From Mycobacterium sp. E2733 (GTDB lineage Bacteria; Actinomycetota; Actinomycetes; Mycobacteriales; Mycobacteriaceae): a stretch of DNA of 64,000 nt. The stretch's first letter is position 1. Each line of letters starts with the position of its first letter. The stretch is from contig NZ_LZJZ01000021.1 in the NCBI RefSeq assembly GCF_001667585.1, positions 1-64,000 of the forward strand, in the 5' to 3' direction. Positions 10,545-19,753 of this stretch are shown piece after piece. Under the pieces are notes generated by a model, which made no database searches, was not told the DNA's origin, and was given only the letters and a program-made list of their open reading frames with translations. The position numbers and the translations under genes are program-made.

Positions 10545-12058
10545 TTAGGTACCGCCAATTCTCCTGGGGACATATCCATCGGTAGGGTGTCGTGCTCCAC
10601 GAGCGCGTCCGCCCGGGACAGGGTCGGACCTTGCGGGAGCAGCCGCAGCGCCACCCACGGCGCCAGGCTCGGTTTGGTCTTCAAACCCAAGGCCTCACGG
10701 ACATCGCGGGTGTCGTCGACCCCGAACCGGGCGCCCGCGTCCGTCAGCCACCACAGCGATTCCGTCGTCTTGGCGCCTGGGTCGTTGCCGGTGACGGCCA
10801 CGAAGTTTCCGTAGTCGGGCCCGAAGAAGACCTGGTCGGCCACGCGGCCCGTGGTGTCGGCTTTGACGAGCGAGACCACCTTGTTCTCGTCCTTGGCCGC
10901 GACCGGGATGGTCGCGCCGGACACGACCTGAATGCGGGCCCGGTTCTCCCCGGACGTCTTCTGCCACCACCAGCAGGTCGACGGGTTCTCGCGGATGTCC
11001 GCCACGTTGAGCGGGGCGTCCGGGTAGGAGGACAGGTCGAGCTTGTTGACCACGGGCATCTTCGCCAGGGCGGACGGTTCCACGGTCACCGGCTTGGTGT
11101 TGCCGGGCCCGGCGTTCTGCAGGATCTGGGCCACCAACGGGGGCAGCGTCTCCACACCGTCAGCCAGCACCAGCGAATACTGTTGCGGCCCGCTGATTTG
11201 CGGCGTGACGATCACCGTGCCGATCGGACCGGGGGCGCCCGGGAACGAGGCGGCGGCGCCGGCGTTCTGCACCGGCGGCACGGTCAGTTCCGGGCCCACC
11301 GGCAAGGCGTCGAAAAGGGCGCGGCTCATGGGCCTCGCCTGGCCGACCTGCTCGGGCGTCAGGCCCAGCGGCAACAGCACCGATCGGTTCGTCGCGTCGA
11401 TACGTGACCGGCGTCCCTCGCGGATCACCCACGCGTCCCCGCCGTAGCTCAGCACCACGGCATCCGACCCGCTCAGCACGCGCCGGTGGTTGCTGAGGTC
11501 GGGGTTCCCGTCGATGACGGTCACCGTCACGCCTGATGGCGCACTGACCCCGGTCGAAGTGGCGACGGTGTCGCACACCAGCCACGACGAGGTGGACGGG
11601 GTGGCGGTGTGGAAGTTCGACGGCGCACCCGGGATGCCCACCAGAGGGCCGCGCGGCAGGCTGGCGATCTGGTTGGACTTGACCAGGTGCGGGTTGTCCG
11701 GCCGGCCGGTGATCAGGCGCGCCGACGCCAGGTTCAGCGCCGGGTACAACTTGTCACCCACGCGGACATACAGCGCGCCGGAGTCACGGTCGGCGATGAT
11801 CGGCGAATCTCCGACCTGGCCGGCCGGGCTGAGGAAGGAGTAGAGCAAGGCACCCAGGCAGATCACCAGCGCCGCCGAGACCGAGGCCACCACGGCCAGT
11901 GTCTGGCGCCGTCCCGGCTCGACCTCCATGCGGACGCGCCACCGGGTGAGAGCCATTGCGGTGCGGCGAGCGAGGAACTGATAGCCGGTCACCTGGGTCC
12001 GCGTCGACAACCCGAGGCCATACCCCGACCCGCGTTGCCCGCGACTCTCTTGCGCCAC
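10541..12058 (-). CDS. eccB5: ESX-5 core membrane component EccB5
   Basis: A 505-residue single-pass protein: about 50 cytoplasmic residues, one membrane helix (about 53-76) and a large periplasmic domain, the EccB architecture. The N-terminus (MAQESRGQRGSGYGLGLSTR) is nearly identical to M. tuberculosis EccB5 (506 residues) as I recall it. EccB, EccC, EccD and EccE form the ESX-5 membrane pore. The start is GTG at 12058 with only a weak ribosome site. It is the first gene of the eccB5-eccC5 operon and is divergent from malQ. Confidence 0.97.
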   Translation of the reverse strand: MAQESRGQRGSGYGLGLSTRTQVTGYQFLARRTAMALTRWRVRMEVEPGRRQTLAVVASVSAALVICLGALLYSFLSPAGQVGDSPIIADRDSGALYVRVGDKLYPALNLASARLITGRPDNPHLVKSNQIASLPRGPLVGIPGAPSNFHTATPSTSSWLVCDTVATSTGVSAPSGVTVTVIDGNPDLSNHRRVLSGSDAVVLSYGGDAWVIREGRRSRIDATNRSVLLPLGLTPEQVGQARPMSRALFDALPVGPELTVPPVQNAGAAASFPGAPGPIGTVIVTPQISGPQQYSLVLADGVETLPPLVAQILQNAGPGNTKPVTVEPSALAKMPVVNKLDLSSYPDAPLNVADIRENPSTCWWWQKTSGENRARIQVVSGATIPVAAKDENKVVSLVKADTTGRVADQVFFGPDYGNFVAVTGNDPGAKTTESLWWLTDAGARFGVDDTRDVREALGLKTKPSLAPWVALRLLPQGPTLSRADALVEHDTLPMDMSPGELAVPK

Positions 12059-12459
12059 TTAATTCACCATCCGGTCTGCTAGAACGCTTAGATATTGTCC
12101 CTGAAAATGTCCGCCGCGCGAATTACATCGACAACGGTAAGTCACACGTAGCGACCTCGCCACGCGGCGCCGTGCGTTCACATCTACATCACTTTGTGTA
12201 CATCTCTACGGACGCCCTCACCTCGCCGCGTTTGCTGGCGCGGTAACGCACCAGGCACCGTTGAACTGGCCCTTTCGGGCTCCCCCGCCGATCCCCGCCC
12301 GGACACTCATGTCTCCTCAGGGCATCGTAATGGCGAATGGCCCACTCGTCCTGTTGAGCTTGTGCCCTCAGCGAACGAATGAGTGCGCAACGGGCGGGCG
12401 AAACGGGCCACCACTCCCCGATTGGTCGGGCGGCGAATTCGGGCAGCAAGATGAGCGGT
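12059..12459. other. divergent spacer between eccB5 and malQ
   Basis: About 400 bases between two divergent genes. The half next to eccB5 (12060-12200) is AT-richer than the surroundings and includes tagatatt at 12088-12095, which could serve as a -10 for eccB5. No clear -35, repeat or small gene is seen. The malQ frame stays open back to 12379, so that gene may start earlier than called. Confidence 0.5.
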
Positions 12460-14622
12460 ATGAGTGAGCTCGCGCCGTCACTGGTCGAACTTGCCCGGAG
12501 GTACGGCATCGCGACCGAGTACGACGACTGGACCGGGCGGCGGGTGCCGGTTTCGGCGGCCACGCTGGTGGCCGTGTTGGCCGCGCTGGGCGTCCCGGCC
12601 GGCACCGAGCAGGAGCGCAACGTGGCGCTGACCGCGAAGCTCCGGTCGTATTGGGCGCGTCGGTTGCCGGCGACCATCGTCGGTCGCACCGGTGAGCCGA
12701 CGCGGTTCTGGGCGCACGTGACCCACGGTGATCCCGCCGAGGTCTGGTTGCAGCTCGAGGACGGCACGGTCCGCGGTGGGATCCAGCAGGTGGACAACTT
12801 CACCCCGCCGTTCGACCTGGACGGGCGCTGGGTCGGCGAGGCCAGCTTCGTGCTGCCGGCCGATCTGCCGCTGGGCTATCACCGGGTGCACCTGCGTTCC
12901 GGCGGCGTGGAGAGCAGCAGCGCGGTGATCATGACGCCGGACTGGCTCGGGTTGCCGGAGCGGCTCGGCGCCCGGCGGGCCTGGGGCCTGGCCGCCCAGC
13001 TCTACAGCGTGCGCTCCAAACAATCGTGGGGCGTCGGCGATCTGACGGATCTGACCGACCTCGCCGTCTGGTCGGCGTCGCGGCACGGCGCCGACTATCT
13101 ATTGGTCAATCCGCTGCACGCCGCCGCGCCGACGGCCCCTATGGAGCCGTCCCCCTACCTGCCGACATCACGGCGCTTCGTCAGTCCCATTTATCTTCAC
13201 GTCGAGGCGATTCCGGAGTTCGCCGAGCTGCCCAAACGCAGCCGGGTGCGGCGGCTGCGTTCCGACGTGCAACAGCGAGCCGCCCGGCTCGACGCCATCG
13301 ATCGCGACAGCGCGTGGGCGGCGAAGTGCGCCGCGCTCCAGCTCTTGCATCGGGTGCCGCGATCCGCGGGCCGCGAGTTGTCCTACGAAGCCTTCCGCGC
13401 CCGCGAGGGAACCGCACTCGACGACTTCGCCACCTGGTGCGCCCTGGCCGAGAAGTACGGCGACGATTGGCATTGCTGGCCGAAGTCGCTCCAGCATCCC
13501 CGCGCGCCCGGCGTCGATCAATTTGTCGAAAAGCATTCGGAGGCAGTCGATTTCCATCGGTGGCTGCAGTGGCAACTCGACGAGCAACTCGCCTCCGCGC
13601 ACTCGCAGGCGGTCCGGGCCGGAATGGCGCTGGGCGTGATGCACGACCTCGCCGTCGGCGTGCATCCCAACGGCGCCGACGCGTGGGCCCTGCAGGATGT
13701 GTTGGCGCTAGGCGTCACCGCCGGCGCGCCGCCGGACGAGTTCAATCAACTCGGCCAGGACTGGTCCCAGCCGCCCTGGCGGCCCGACCGGCTCGACGCC
13801 GAGGAATATCGGCCGTTTCGGGCGTTGATAGGCGCGGTGCTGCGGCATGCCGGCGGCGTACGCATCGACCACATCATCGGACTGTTCCGGCTGTGGTGGA
13901 TCCCGGAGGGGGCGGCGCCCACCGAGGGCACGTACGTGCGTTACGACCACGACGCGATGGTCGGCATCGTCGCCCTGGAAGCGCACCGCGCCGGAGCGGT
14001 GGTCGTCGGCGAGGATTTGGGCACGGTCGAACCGTGGGTGCGCGACTACCTGCTGTTGCGCGGCTTGCTCGGTACCTCGATCCTCTGGTTCGAGTTGGAC
14101 CGGGACGGCAACGGCGGCCCGCTGCCTGCGGAGCGCTGGCGCGAGTACTGCCTGTCCTCGGTGACCACCCACGATCTGCCGCCGACCGCCGGCTATCTGG
14201 CGGGCGACCACGTGCGGTTGCGCGAAGCCCTGGGCCTGTTGACCCGATCCGCCGAGGAGGAACTCGCCAGCGACCGGGCCGAGCTGGCGGCCTGGCTGGC
14301 CGAGTTGCGCCGGGTGGGGTTGCTCGACGACGGCGAAGACGACGCGGAGAAAATCGTGCTCGCCTTGTACCGGTACCTGGGCCGGACGCCGTCGCGGTTG
14401 GTGGGCGTGGCGCTGACCGACGCGGTCGGCGACCGCCGGACCCAGAATCAGCCCGGCACCACCGACGAATACCCCAACTGGCGGATTCCGCTGACCGGCC
14501 CCGCCGGGCGCCCGGTGCTGCTCGAGGACGTGTTCACCGATGTCCGGGCGGCCACCCTGGCCGAGGCCGTGCGCAGTGCAATCGCGCCCGCGGCCGTCGA
14601 GAGCGCGCCTGTTAGCTTCTGA
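12460..14622 (+). CDS. malQ: 4-alpha-glucanotransferase (amylomaltase), GH77
   Basis: A 720-residue GH77 enzyme that transfers alpha-1,4-glucan segments between maltooligosaccharides, in the cytosolic glycogen/maltose pathway. It has the long actinobacterial N-terminal extension followed by the barrel. RIDH carries the nucleophile Asp (about residue 467), GEDLG carries the acid/base Glu (about 516), and TTHDLPP follows. M. tuberculosis MalQ (Rv1781c) is similarly divergent from eccB5 and begins with a similar ELAPSLVEL sequence. The start was set at the ATG giving M-S-E-L-A-P; ATGs at 12451 and 12379 are in frame alternatives and none has a strong ribosome site. Confidence 0.93.
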   Translation: MSELAPSLVELARRYGIATEYDDWTGRRVPVSAATLVAVLAALGVPAGTEQERNVALTAKLRSYWARRLPATIVGRTGEPTRFWAHVTHGDPAEVWLQLEDGTVRGGIQQVDNFTPPFDLDGRWVGEASFVLPADLPLGYHRVHLRSGGVESSSAVIMTPDWLGLPERLGARRAWGLAAQLYSVRSKQSWGVGDLTDLTDLAVWSASRHGADYLLVNPLHAAAPTAPMEPSPYLPTSRRFVSPIYLHVEAIPEFAELPKRSRVRRLRSDVQQRAARLDAIDRDSAWAAKCAALQLLHRVPRSAGRELSYEAFRAREGTALDDFATWCALAEKYGDDWHCWPKSLQHPRAPGVDQFVEKHSEAVDFHRWLQWQLDEQLASAHSQAVRAGMALGVMHDLAVGVHPNGADAWALQDVLALGVTAGAPPDEFNQLGQDWSQPPWRPDRLDAEEYRPFRALIGAVLRHAGGVRIDHIIGLFRLWWIPEGAAPTEGTYVRYDHDAMVGIVALEAHRAGAVVVGEDLGTVEPWVRDYLLLRGLLGTSILWFELDRDGNGGPLPAERWREYCLSSVTTHDLPPTAGYLAGDHVRLREALGLLTRSAEEELASDRAELAAWLAELRRVGLLDDGEDDAEKIVLALYRYLGRTPSRLVGVALTDAVGDRRTQNQPGTTDEYPNWRIPLTGPAGRPVLLEDVFTDVRAATLAEAVRSAIAPAAVESAPVSF

Positions 14623-14626
14623 GGCC

Positions 14627-15508
14627 ATGAAGGTCTCAGTCGTGGCGCCGGTCGCCGACGGCGTCACCGCGGATCCCGAGTGGATGGCGGCCTTCGCGGG
14701 CCACCTCGAGCAGTGCGGGTTCGAGTCGATCGTCGTTGTGGAGCACACCGTGCTGGTCACCCGCTACGACAGCGTCTACCCGTATGACAGTTCGGGACGT
14801 GTCGGGCTGGCGGCCGACTGCCCCATCCCCGACCCGCTCGATCTGCTGGCGTTCCTGGCCGGCCGCACCACCACCCTCGGGCTGGCCACCGGCGTGTTGG
14901 TGCTGCCGAACCACCATCCGGTGGTCCTCGCCAAGCGGGCCGCCACCGTGGACACGTTGTCGGGCGGCCGGCTGCGGCTGTGCGTGGGCGTGGGATGGCT
15001 CAGGGAGGAGCTCGAGGCGTGCGGCGCGGATTTCGAGAACCGCGGCAGACGCGCCGACGAGCAGTTGGCCGTCTTACGGGCACTGTGGTCCGACCAACCG
15101 GACGGGGTGTCGCACCACGGTGAGTTCTTCAGCTTCGACAATGTCATGTGTTATCCGAAACCCATTGCCGGAGAACGGCTTCCCGTTCACATCGGCGGAC
15201 ACAGCCGCGCGGCCGCCCGGCGCGCCGGGCGATTGGCGAACGGCTTCCAACCGCTCGGCGCGACGGGGTCGCGGCTGGCGTCGTTGATCGCCATCATGCG
15301 CGACGAGGCGTCGTCGGCGGGCCGCGATCCGGCGGCCCTGGAAGTGTCATTGGGCCACGCCGTCAACAAGATCGACGCCGAGCGGGCGGGCAGCCTGGTC
15401 GATCAGGGCGCCGACCGGCTCGTGTTGGCGATGCCGCCGACCGCCGACATCGAGCAGGCCAGGGACATGCTGTCGGCGTGCGCGCAGCGGCTGTCGCTGA
15501 TCGCGTGA
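14627..15508 (+). CDS. LLM-class F420-dependent oxidoreductase
   Basis: A 293-residue member of the luciferase-like monooxygenase fold, of the type that uses coenzyme F420 in mycobacteria. Family signatures include ATGVLVLPNHHPVVLAKRAA (about 85-104), SGGRLRLCVGVGW (about 110-122) and the C-terminal HIGGHS-type glycine loop. The length fits the F420 LLM subfamilies. The substrate cannot be told. The ATG lies 4 bases after the malQ stop, so the two are probably cotranscribed, and the NTF2-like gene overlaps its stop. Confidence 0.85.
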   Translation: MKVSVVAPVADGVTADPEWMAAFAGHLEQCGFESIVVVEHTVLVTRYDSVYPYDSSGRVGLAADCPIPDPLDLLAFLAGRTTTLGLATGVLVLPNHHPVVLAKRAATVDTLSGGRLRLCVGVGWLREELEACGADFENRGRRADEQLAVLRALWSDQPDGVSHHGEFFSFDNVMCYPKPIAGERLPVHIGGHSRAAARRAGRLANGFQPLGATGSRLASLIAIMRDEASSAGRDPAALEVSLGHAVNKIDAERAGSLVDQGADRLVLAMPPTADIEQARDMLSACAQRLSLIA

Positions 15509-15978
15509 CCCCGATGAGCCTGTCAGCCGACGACCGATCAGCCCTCAGCGACCTGGTGCACAGATACGCGGCCAACGTGGACGAGCGACGATTCGATTCC
15601 GTCGCAGCACTTTTCACCGATACCGCCGTGCTGACGGTGCCCGAACCGCCTAAGGCGCTGGAGCCGATTCATTCGCATCGGGGGCGACGCGCGATCGCCG
15701 CCGCCGTCGCTACCGTCGCGGCGGTCGCGCGCACCGAGCACGCCATCATCGGCGAGGTCTACGCCGTCACCGGGCCGGGCACTGCGCGTGGGCGCGTTGC
15801 GTGCATCGCGCACCACTGGGACCGGCGCGGCGACGAATTCGCCGACGTGATTTGGCATCTGCGCTACGACGACGAATACGAGCTGACCGACGGATGGTTG
15901 ATCGGCCGTCGGGCGTTGACCATCAACGCGCTTGAGATCCGTTCGGCGCGCCGGGTGCGTCCACACGACACGATCTAG
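15505..15978 (+). CDS. NTF2-like / SnoaL-like protein
   Basis: A protein of about 157 residues with an NTF2-fold profile: an N-terminal helix pair (DLVHRYAANVDERRFDSVAALF) and a beta-rich C-terminal half ending with a W-x-I-G-R-R strand. Such proteins act as small isomerases, cyclases or dehydratases, or as binding domains. No catalytic set can be assigned here. The GTG at 15505 overlaps the upstream TGA as GTGA, and an ATG at 15514 is the alternative. The tight spacing suggests one operon with malQ and the LLM gene. Confidence 0.75.
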   Translation: MTPMSLSADDRSALSDLVHRYAANVDERRFDSVAALFTDTAVLTVPEPPKALEPIHSHRGRRAIAAAVATVAAVARTEHAIIGEVYAVTGPGTARGRVACIAHHWDRRGDEFADVIWHLRYDDEYELTDGWLIGRRALTINALEIRSARRVRPHDTI

Positions 15979-16208
15979 CGACCTTGCAGAAGACTTTGCG
16001 CAAACTCACAGCGACCCCCCATGAACCGAATCTGCGGCGCAAACAGGCGGTTCGTTAAGCAAGTGCGGTTATCCCCTTCGGGAGCGAGATCGATTTTGCC
16101 CACCCCGGGCGGCAGCCGGCAGCGGTGGGCCGAAGCGGGGCCGCCGTCGGCGCGTTTCTTCCTGATCGTGTCCAATTAATACAAGTCGATCCGTGTATTT
16201 TCGGCCGC

Positions 16209-18044
16209 GTGACGAACACCGAACATCGGAACCTGGCCGTCAATACCGCCGGAATCACCGGAAAACGGGAAGCGCCGAACGGCAACGTATCGACACTGGC
16301 AGTGGGCACACCGCTGGAGTCCTCCCCGGATTTCCGCAACGAGATCCACACCGCCGAAGACATCATCGACGTCGAAACCTACGGCGGCGGCTTCGATCTC
16401 ACCAGGCGGGCGACCGCCCCGAAGCTGCGCATCGGCCGCGACCGGTGGTTCAACCTGCTCTGGTTGATCCCCATCGGCTTTGCCCTGCTGATCGCCGGGG
16501 TGGCGGTCGGCAAGGGCCTGCACAACATGCCGGCCGTCCAGTCGTTTATCCAGCGTCACCCCGGGACGGACAGCTCCAATGTCACGCCCGGCCTGCCGGC
16601 TTGGATCGGGTGGACGCATTTCTTCAACCTGTTCATGATGATGTTCATCATCCGGACCGGGATTCAGATCCTCTGCGACCATCCCCGGCTCTACTTCAGC
16701 CGCAACGCCACCCCGGGCAAGGACGAGTGGCTGCGGGTCGGACCGCCGGTCCCGGATGACGAGCTGTGGACTGCCAACGCCGACACCGTCGCCCTGCCAC
16801 CGCAATTGGGCCTGCCCGGGTTCCGCCACTCCATCGGGCTGGCCCGGTGGTGGCACCTCGGTGTGGACGTGCTGTGGCTCGTCAACGGTGCGGTCTTCTA
16901 CGTGTTGCTGTTCGCCACCGGTCAGTGGCGGCACATCGTGCCCACCAGCTGGGACGTCTTCCCCAACGCTGCATCGGTGGCCATCCAGTACCTGTCCCTG
17001 GACTGGCCGACCGACAACGGCTGGGTCGCCTACAACGGCCTGCAGTTGTTGTCCTACTTCACCACGGTATTCATCGCGGCGCCCGCGGCTTTGCTCACCG
17101 GGTTGGGAATGTCGCCCGCGCTGTCGCAGCGCGTGCACTGGCTCAGCAAGCGGCTGAGCATTCAGCACGCGCGGTCACTGCATTTCGTGGTGCTGGTCTA
17201 CTTCCTGTTCTTCATCCTGGTGCACGTCACGATGGTGTTGACGACGAGCGCACTGCGAAACCTCAACCACATGTTCGCCTCCCGCGACGACAACAGCTGG
17301 GTGGGCTTCGGGATTTTCGCCGCGGCCATGGTGGTGACGGCGATCGCGTGGGTTTGGGCGACTCCCTTCACCATTCGCCATCCGCGGGTGATCCAGCGGG
17401 TCGGGTACGCGCTCGTCGGCCCGTTCCAGCGAATGCTGGAGCAGCTCGACCCCAAGCCCGGCGCCTTCACCGAAAAGGACATCTCGCCGCATCACTGGCG
17501 CAACGGCCGCCTGCCGGAGACCGTCGAGTACAAAGAGCTGGAAGCCAACGACTTCAGGGACTGGCGGCTCAAGGTCTACGGTCTGGTCGAGCACCCGATG
17601 GAGTTCTCGCTCGAGGACTTGATGGCGCTGCCCTACCACGAGCAGATCAGCCAGCACTTCTGCATCCAGGCGTGGTCGGGCGTCGCCAAATGGGGTGGCG
17701 TACAGATGAAGACGATCATGGACATCGTCAAACCGCTGCCCGAAGCCAAATGGGCGGTGTTCTATTCGATGGGCCTCGGCGCGACGGGCGGCATCTATTA
17801 CAACGCCCACCACATCGGCCAGATGGACCATCACATGACGATGCTCGCCTACAACATGAACGACCAACCCCTCCCCTACATGCATGGCAGGCCACTGCGG
17901 CTGCGCAACGAACTGCAGCACGGTTTCAAACTCGTCAAGTGGATCAAGGGGATCGAGTTCGTGGCCGACTACCGCGACATCGGAAGCGGTTACGGCGGTT
18001 ACAGCGAGGACCATAAGTACTTTGGGCGGCACCAGACGCTGTAG
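16209..18044 (+). CDS. membrane b-type cytochrome fused to sulfite-oxidase-type molybdopterin domain
   Basis: About 611 residues. The N-terminal 400 hold several membrane helices with His residues in positions suited to b-haem (GWTHFFNLF, ARWWHLGVDVLW, SLHFVVLVYF, ILVHVTMVL), like cytochrome b561-type anchors. The C-terminal 200 residues match the sulfite oxidase/YedY molybdopterin fold, with the likely molybdenum ligand Cys in QHFCIQAWSGVAKWGGV. It could pass electrons between a Moco site and the quinone pool. The GTG at 16209 is chosen because an upstream ATG at 16125 would add a poorly conserved tail. A strong hairpin follows the stop directly, so it is probably monocistronic. Confidence 0.85.
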   Translation: MTNTEHRNLAVNTAGITGKREAPNGNVSTLAVGTPLESSPDFRNEIHTAEDIIDVETYGGGFDLTRRATAPKLRIGRDRWFNLLWLIPIGFALLIAGVAVGKGLHNMPAVQSFIQRHPGTDSSNVTPGLPAWIGWTHFFNLFMMMFIIRTGIQILCDHPRLYFSRNATPGKDEWLRVGPPVPDDELWTANADTVALPPQLGLPGFRHSIGLARWWHLGVDVLWLVNGAVFYVLLFATGQWRHIVPTSWDVFPNAASVAIQYLSLDWPTDNGWVAYNGLQLLSYFTTVFIAAPAALLTGLGMSPALSQRVHWLSKRLSIQHARSLHFVVLVYFLFFILVHVTMVLTTSALRNLNHMFASRDDNSWVGFGIFAAAMVVTAIAWVWATPFTIRHPRVIQRVGYALVGPFQRMLEQLDPKPGAFTEKDISPHHWRNGRLPETVEYKELEANDFRDWRLKVYGLVEHPMEFSLEDLMALPYHEQISQHFCIQAWSGVAKWGGVQMKTIMDIVKPLPEAKWAVFYSMGLGATGGIYYNAHHIGQMDHHMTMLAYNMNDQPLPYMHGRPLRLRNELQHGFKLVKWIKGIEFVADYRDIGSGYGGYSEDHKYFGRHQTL

Positions 18045-18075
18045 GGCGTCGCGCCGAACCCCTCGGCGCGACGCC
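18045..18075 (+). terminator. strong GC hairpin terminator
   Basis: GGCGTCGCGCCG (18045-18056) and CGGCGCGACGCC (18064-18075) form a perfect 12-bp stem with a 7-base loop, starting on the base after the TAG of the molybdopterin gene. A short T-containing tract follows. Confidence 0.75.
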
Positions 18076-18082
18076 TCAGGTC

Positions 18083-18108
18083 GTTTGTCCCGACGGCAAT
18101 CCGGGTAG
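18083..18108 (+). promoter_or_regulatory. SigF-type promoter for the UsfY-like gene
   Basis: GTTT (18083-18086), 16 bases, then GGGTAG (18103-18108) fits the mycobacterial SigF consensus GTTT-N15-17-GGGTAT with one mismatch. The distance to the ATG at 18154 leaves a leader of about 40 bases. Confidence 0.6.
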
Positions 18109-18153
18109 CACAACGGAAGCGGCCGAACGGAAGTGACCCGAGGAGAGACGCCC

Positions 18154-18435
18154 ATGAGCCACAGCCCTGCCGACCAGGGTCCGACCATTCGCCGGCGTGA
18201 AGCCGAGCCGGGGCGAGGCTTGGAGCGCACGCCCGGGCTGCTCATCGTCGGGGCCGCCGTCTTGGCAGTCGTGATGTGCGTCGCCACCTTCGCCCTCGGA
18301 GACGCCGGCGCGGGCGTTGCCGCCGCGATCGTCGCCATGCTCGCGTTCGGGGCCGGCCTGGCCTGGCTTGGCATGGACCGCAGGCGGATTCGCCAAGCGG
18401 AGCGCGACTGGCCGATTGGCCACGTGGCGCGGTAA
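18154..18435 (+). CDS. small two-helix membrane protein, UsfY-like
   Basis: A 93-residue protein with a polar N-terminus (about 30 residues), two membrane helices (about 31-50 and 54-75) and a basic C-terminal tail of the form LAWLGMDRRRIRQAERDW. Size, helix pair and tail resemble the mycobacterial UsfY proteins, which belong to the SigF regulon. The SigF-type promoter just upstream supports that reading. The ATG at 18154 has a good ribosome site (aggagag); an in-frame upstream ATG lacks one. The function is not known. Confidence 0.8.
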   Translation: MSHSPADQGPTIRRREAEPGRGLERTPGLLIVGAAVLAVVMCVATFALGDAGAGVAAAIVAMLAFGAGLAWLGMDRRRIRQAERDWPIGHVAR

Positions 18436-18453
18436 CGCGGTTGGTTGCGCCGC

Positions 18454-18882
18454 CTATTGCAGCGCGGCGAGGTTCTTCACGGACTTTTCCACATCGGAGC
18501 GCAGGACCCGGGCGACCAACCCGCCGATCGGGCCACTGAGCAATCCACCCCGCAGGTCGGCGGTGAGATGGAAATCGGTTCCGGGCTTGCTGTCAGTGAC
18601 GGTCATCGCCACCCGGAGGCGGATCCCACCGCGACCGCGGCCTTGCAGCTCAATCGAGTTCGGCTCGTCGTAGCGGGTGACCGTCCAGTGGATGACGTTG
18701 CGGAATCCCTTGACCTTCACGCACGACGAGACGCAGGTGCCCTCCTCGATCTGGTCGGGAATGGGTCCGCGCCACCCGGCGAATATCGTCATCCACTCGT
18801 CGAATCTGTTCAGGTCGGAGGCCAGCTTCCAGGCGGCCTCCGGGTCCACATCCGACGACACCGAAACGTCTACTCGTGCCAC
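18454..18882 (-). CDS. SRPBCC (polyketide cyclase/START-like) protein
   Basis: A 142-residue SRPBCC-fold protein. It opens with ARVDVSVSSDVDPEAAWKLASDLNRFDEWM, the usual first strand and helix of this fold, and ends with a long helix (LVARVLRSDVEKSVKNLAAL). Members bind hydrophobic ligands in a central cavity, and many mycobacterial ones are cytosolic with unknown ligands. The family is common in mycobacteria, often as single genes. It converges with the UsfY-like gene and lies downstream of the gene at 19002-19559 on the same strand, so those two may be cotranscribed. Confidence 0.85.
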   Translation of the reverse strand: MARVDVSVSSDVDPEAAWKLASDLNRFDEWMTIFAGWRGPIPDQIEEGTCVSSCVKVKGFRNVIHWTVTRYDEPNSIELQGRGRGGIRLRVAMTVTDSKPGTDFHLTADLRGGLLSGPIGGLVARVLRSDVEKSVKNLAALQ

Positions 18883-19001
18883 GTCTTGTCGCTCCTCCCC
18901 AGACGATGATTGCGGTTGGCGCCGACTGGCAGCGCAGCCGACCAGCGCGCAACGTGAACTGAGTACCCCGGCGGGGCCGGGCCTACGCGTTCGCCGCGTC
19001 C

Positions 19002-19559
19002 TTAGGGCCAGGCCTCCTGCAATTGCTTCGCCACGTCGATGATCTGCGCGGCCTGCGACTGCGGCGAGTCGATCTCTTCGGCGACGTACAGGGCGACGAA
19101 TCGGCGGATCTCACCGTCGACGCCCGCGAGGATGCGCAGCACCTCGCCGCGGAAGGACTTCGACGACACGTTGACGGTGATGTCGGAGGGCCGCGGTTTC
19201 GCGACGTCGACGATCAGCAGCAGCGGTTCGGCGGCTCGCGCCGTGGCCCGCAACGCGATGTCCCCGGAGACGACGAACCGCTGCTTGTCGAGCCGGAGGT
19301 CGAGGAGCAGGTCGATCGACAGGGGGATGTGGATGACGAACGTGATGCTGTCGCCCAGGCGGCGGGTGACTTTGGGCTCGTGGATCTTCACGTTCGCGCT
19401 GACCTTCGCGATCCCGCCGGGCCCCTGAGCGATGGGCTCCATGGCGAACTCGTTGCCGGCGATGTCGGCAAATGCGGCGGCGACACGCTCGGGGGTGACG
19501 GCGACCTCGAAGAATCTGCGTCCGAACTCCTCGTAGGTGACATAATCGTGAGTCTCCAT
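19002..19559 (-). CDS. conserved mycobacterial protein of unknown function
   Basis: About 185 residues starting METHDYVTYEEFGRRFFEVAV. No signal peptide or membrane helix is evident. The middle is rich in beta-type sequence (ITFVIHIPLSIDLLLDLRLDKQRFVVSGDIALRA), recalling a lipid-binding or SRPBCC/DUF-type barrel, and the C-terminus is helical (QAAQIIDVAKQLQEAWP). I do not recognise the family. An ATG at 19577 is an alternative start; neither has a clear ribosome site. The neighbour at 18454 is an SRPBCC protein, which makes a lipid-binding role possible but unproven. Confidence 0.75.
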   Translation of the reverse strand: METHDYVTYEEFGRRFFEVAVTPERVAAAFADIAGNEFAMEPIAQGPGGIAKVSANVKIHEPKVTRRLGDSITFVIHIPLSIDLLLDLRLDKQRFVVSGDIALRATARAAEPLLLIVDVAKPRPSDITVNVSSKSFRGEVLRILAGVDGEIRRFVALYVAEEIDSPQSQAAQIIDVAKQLQEAWP

Positions 19560-19753
19560 AGGCTTATACCGTCTCATGTCGGCCGCCTGAACGGTCGTTG
19601 ATCTGCACGCGTCGCAAAAATCCGCGTTCGGTACCCCCCGCTGGGATCACCGGCGACCCGGGCCGCATTGTGAAGCACGCCACAGGGTGGGCGCTTCGAT
19701 TCGATCCCGCGGGTGGTCGCCTGGGAGGCTTGTTGGATTGGGAGGTGTTTTTG

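Noticed and set aside
7032..10814. Very long plus-strand open frame (1260 codons) antisense to eccC5
   Set aside because: It is the mirror of a strongly conserved gene in GC-rich DNA and its translation is rich in Arg/His/Gly without domain signatures.
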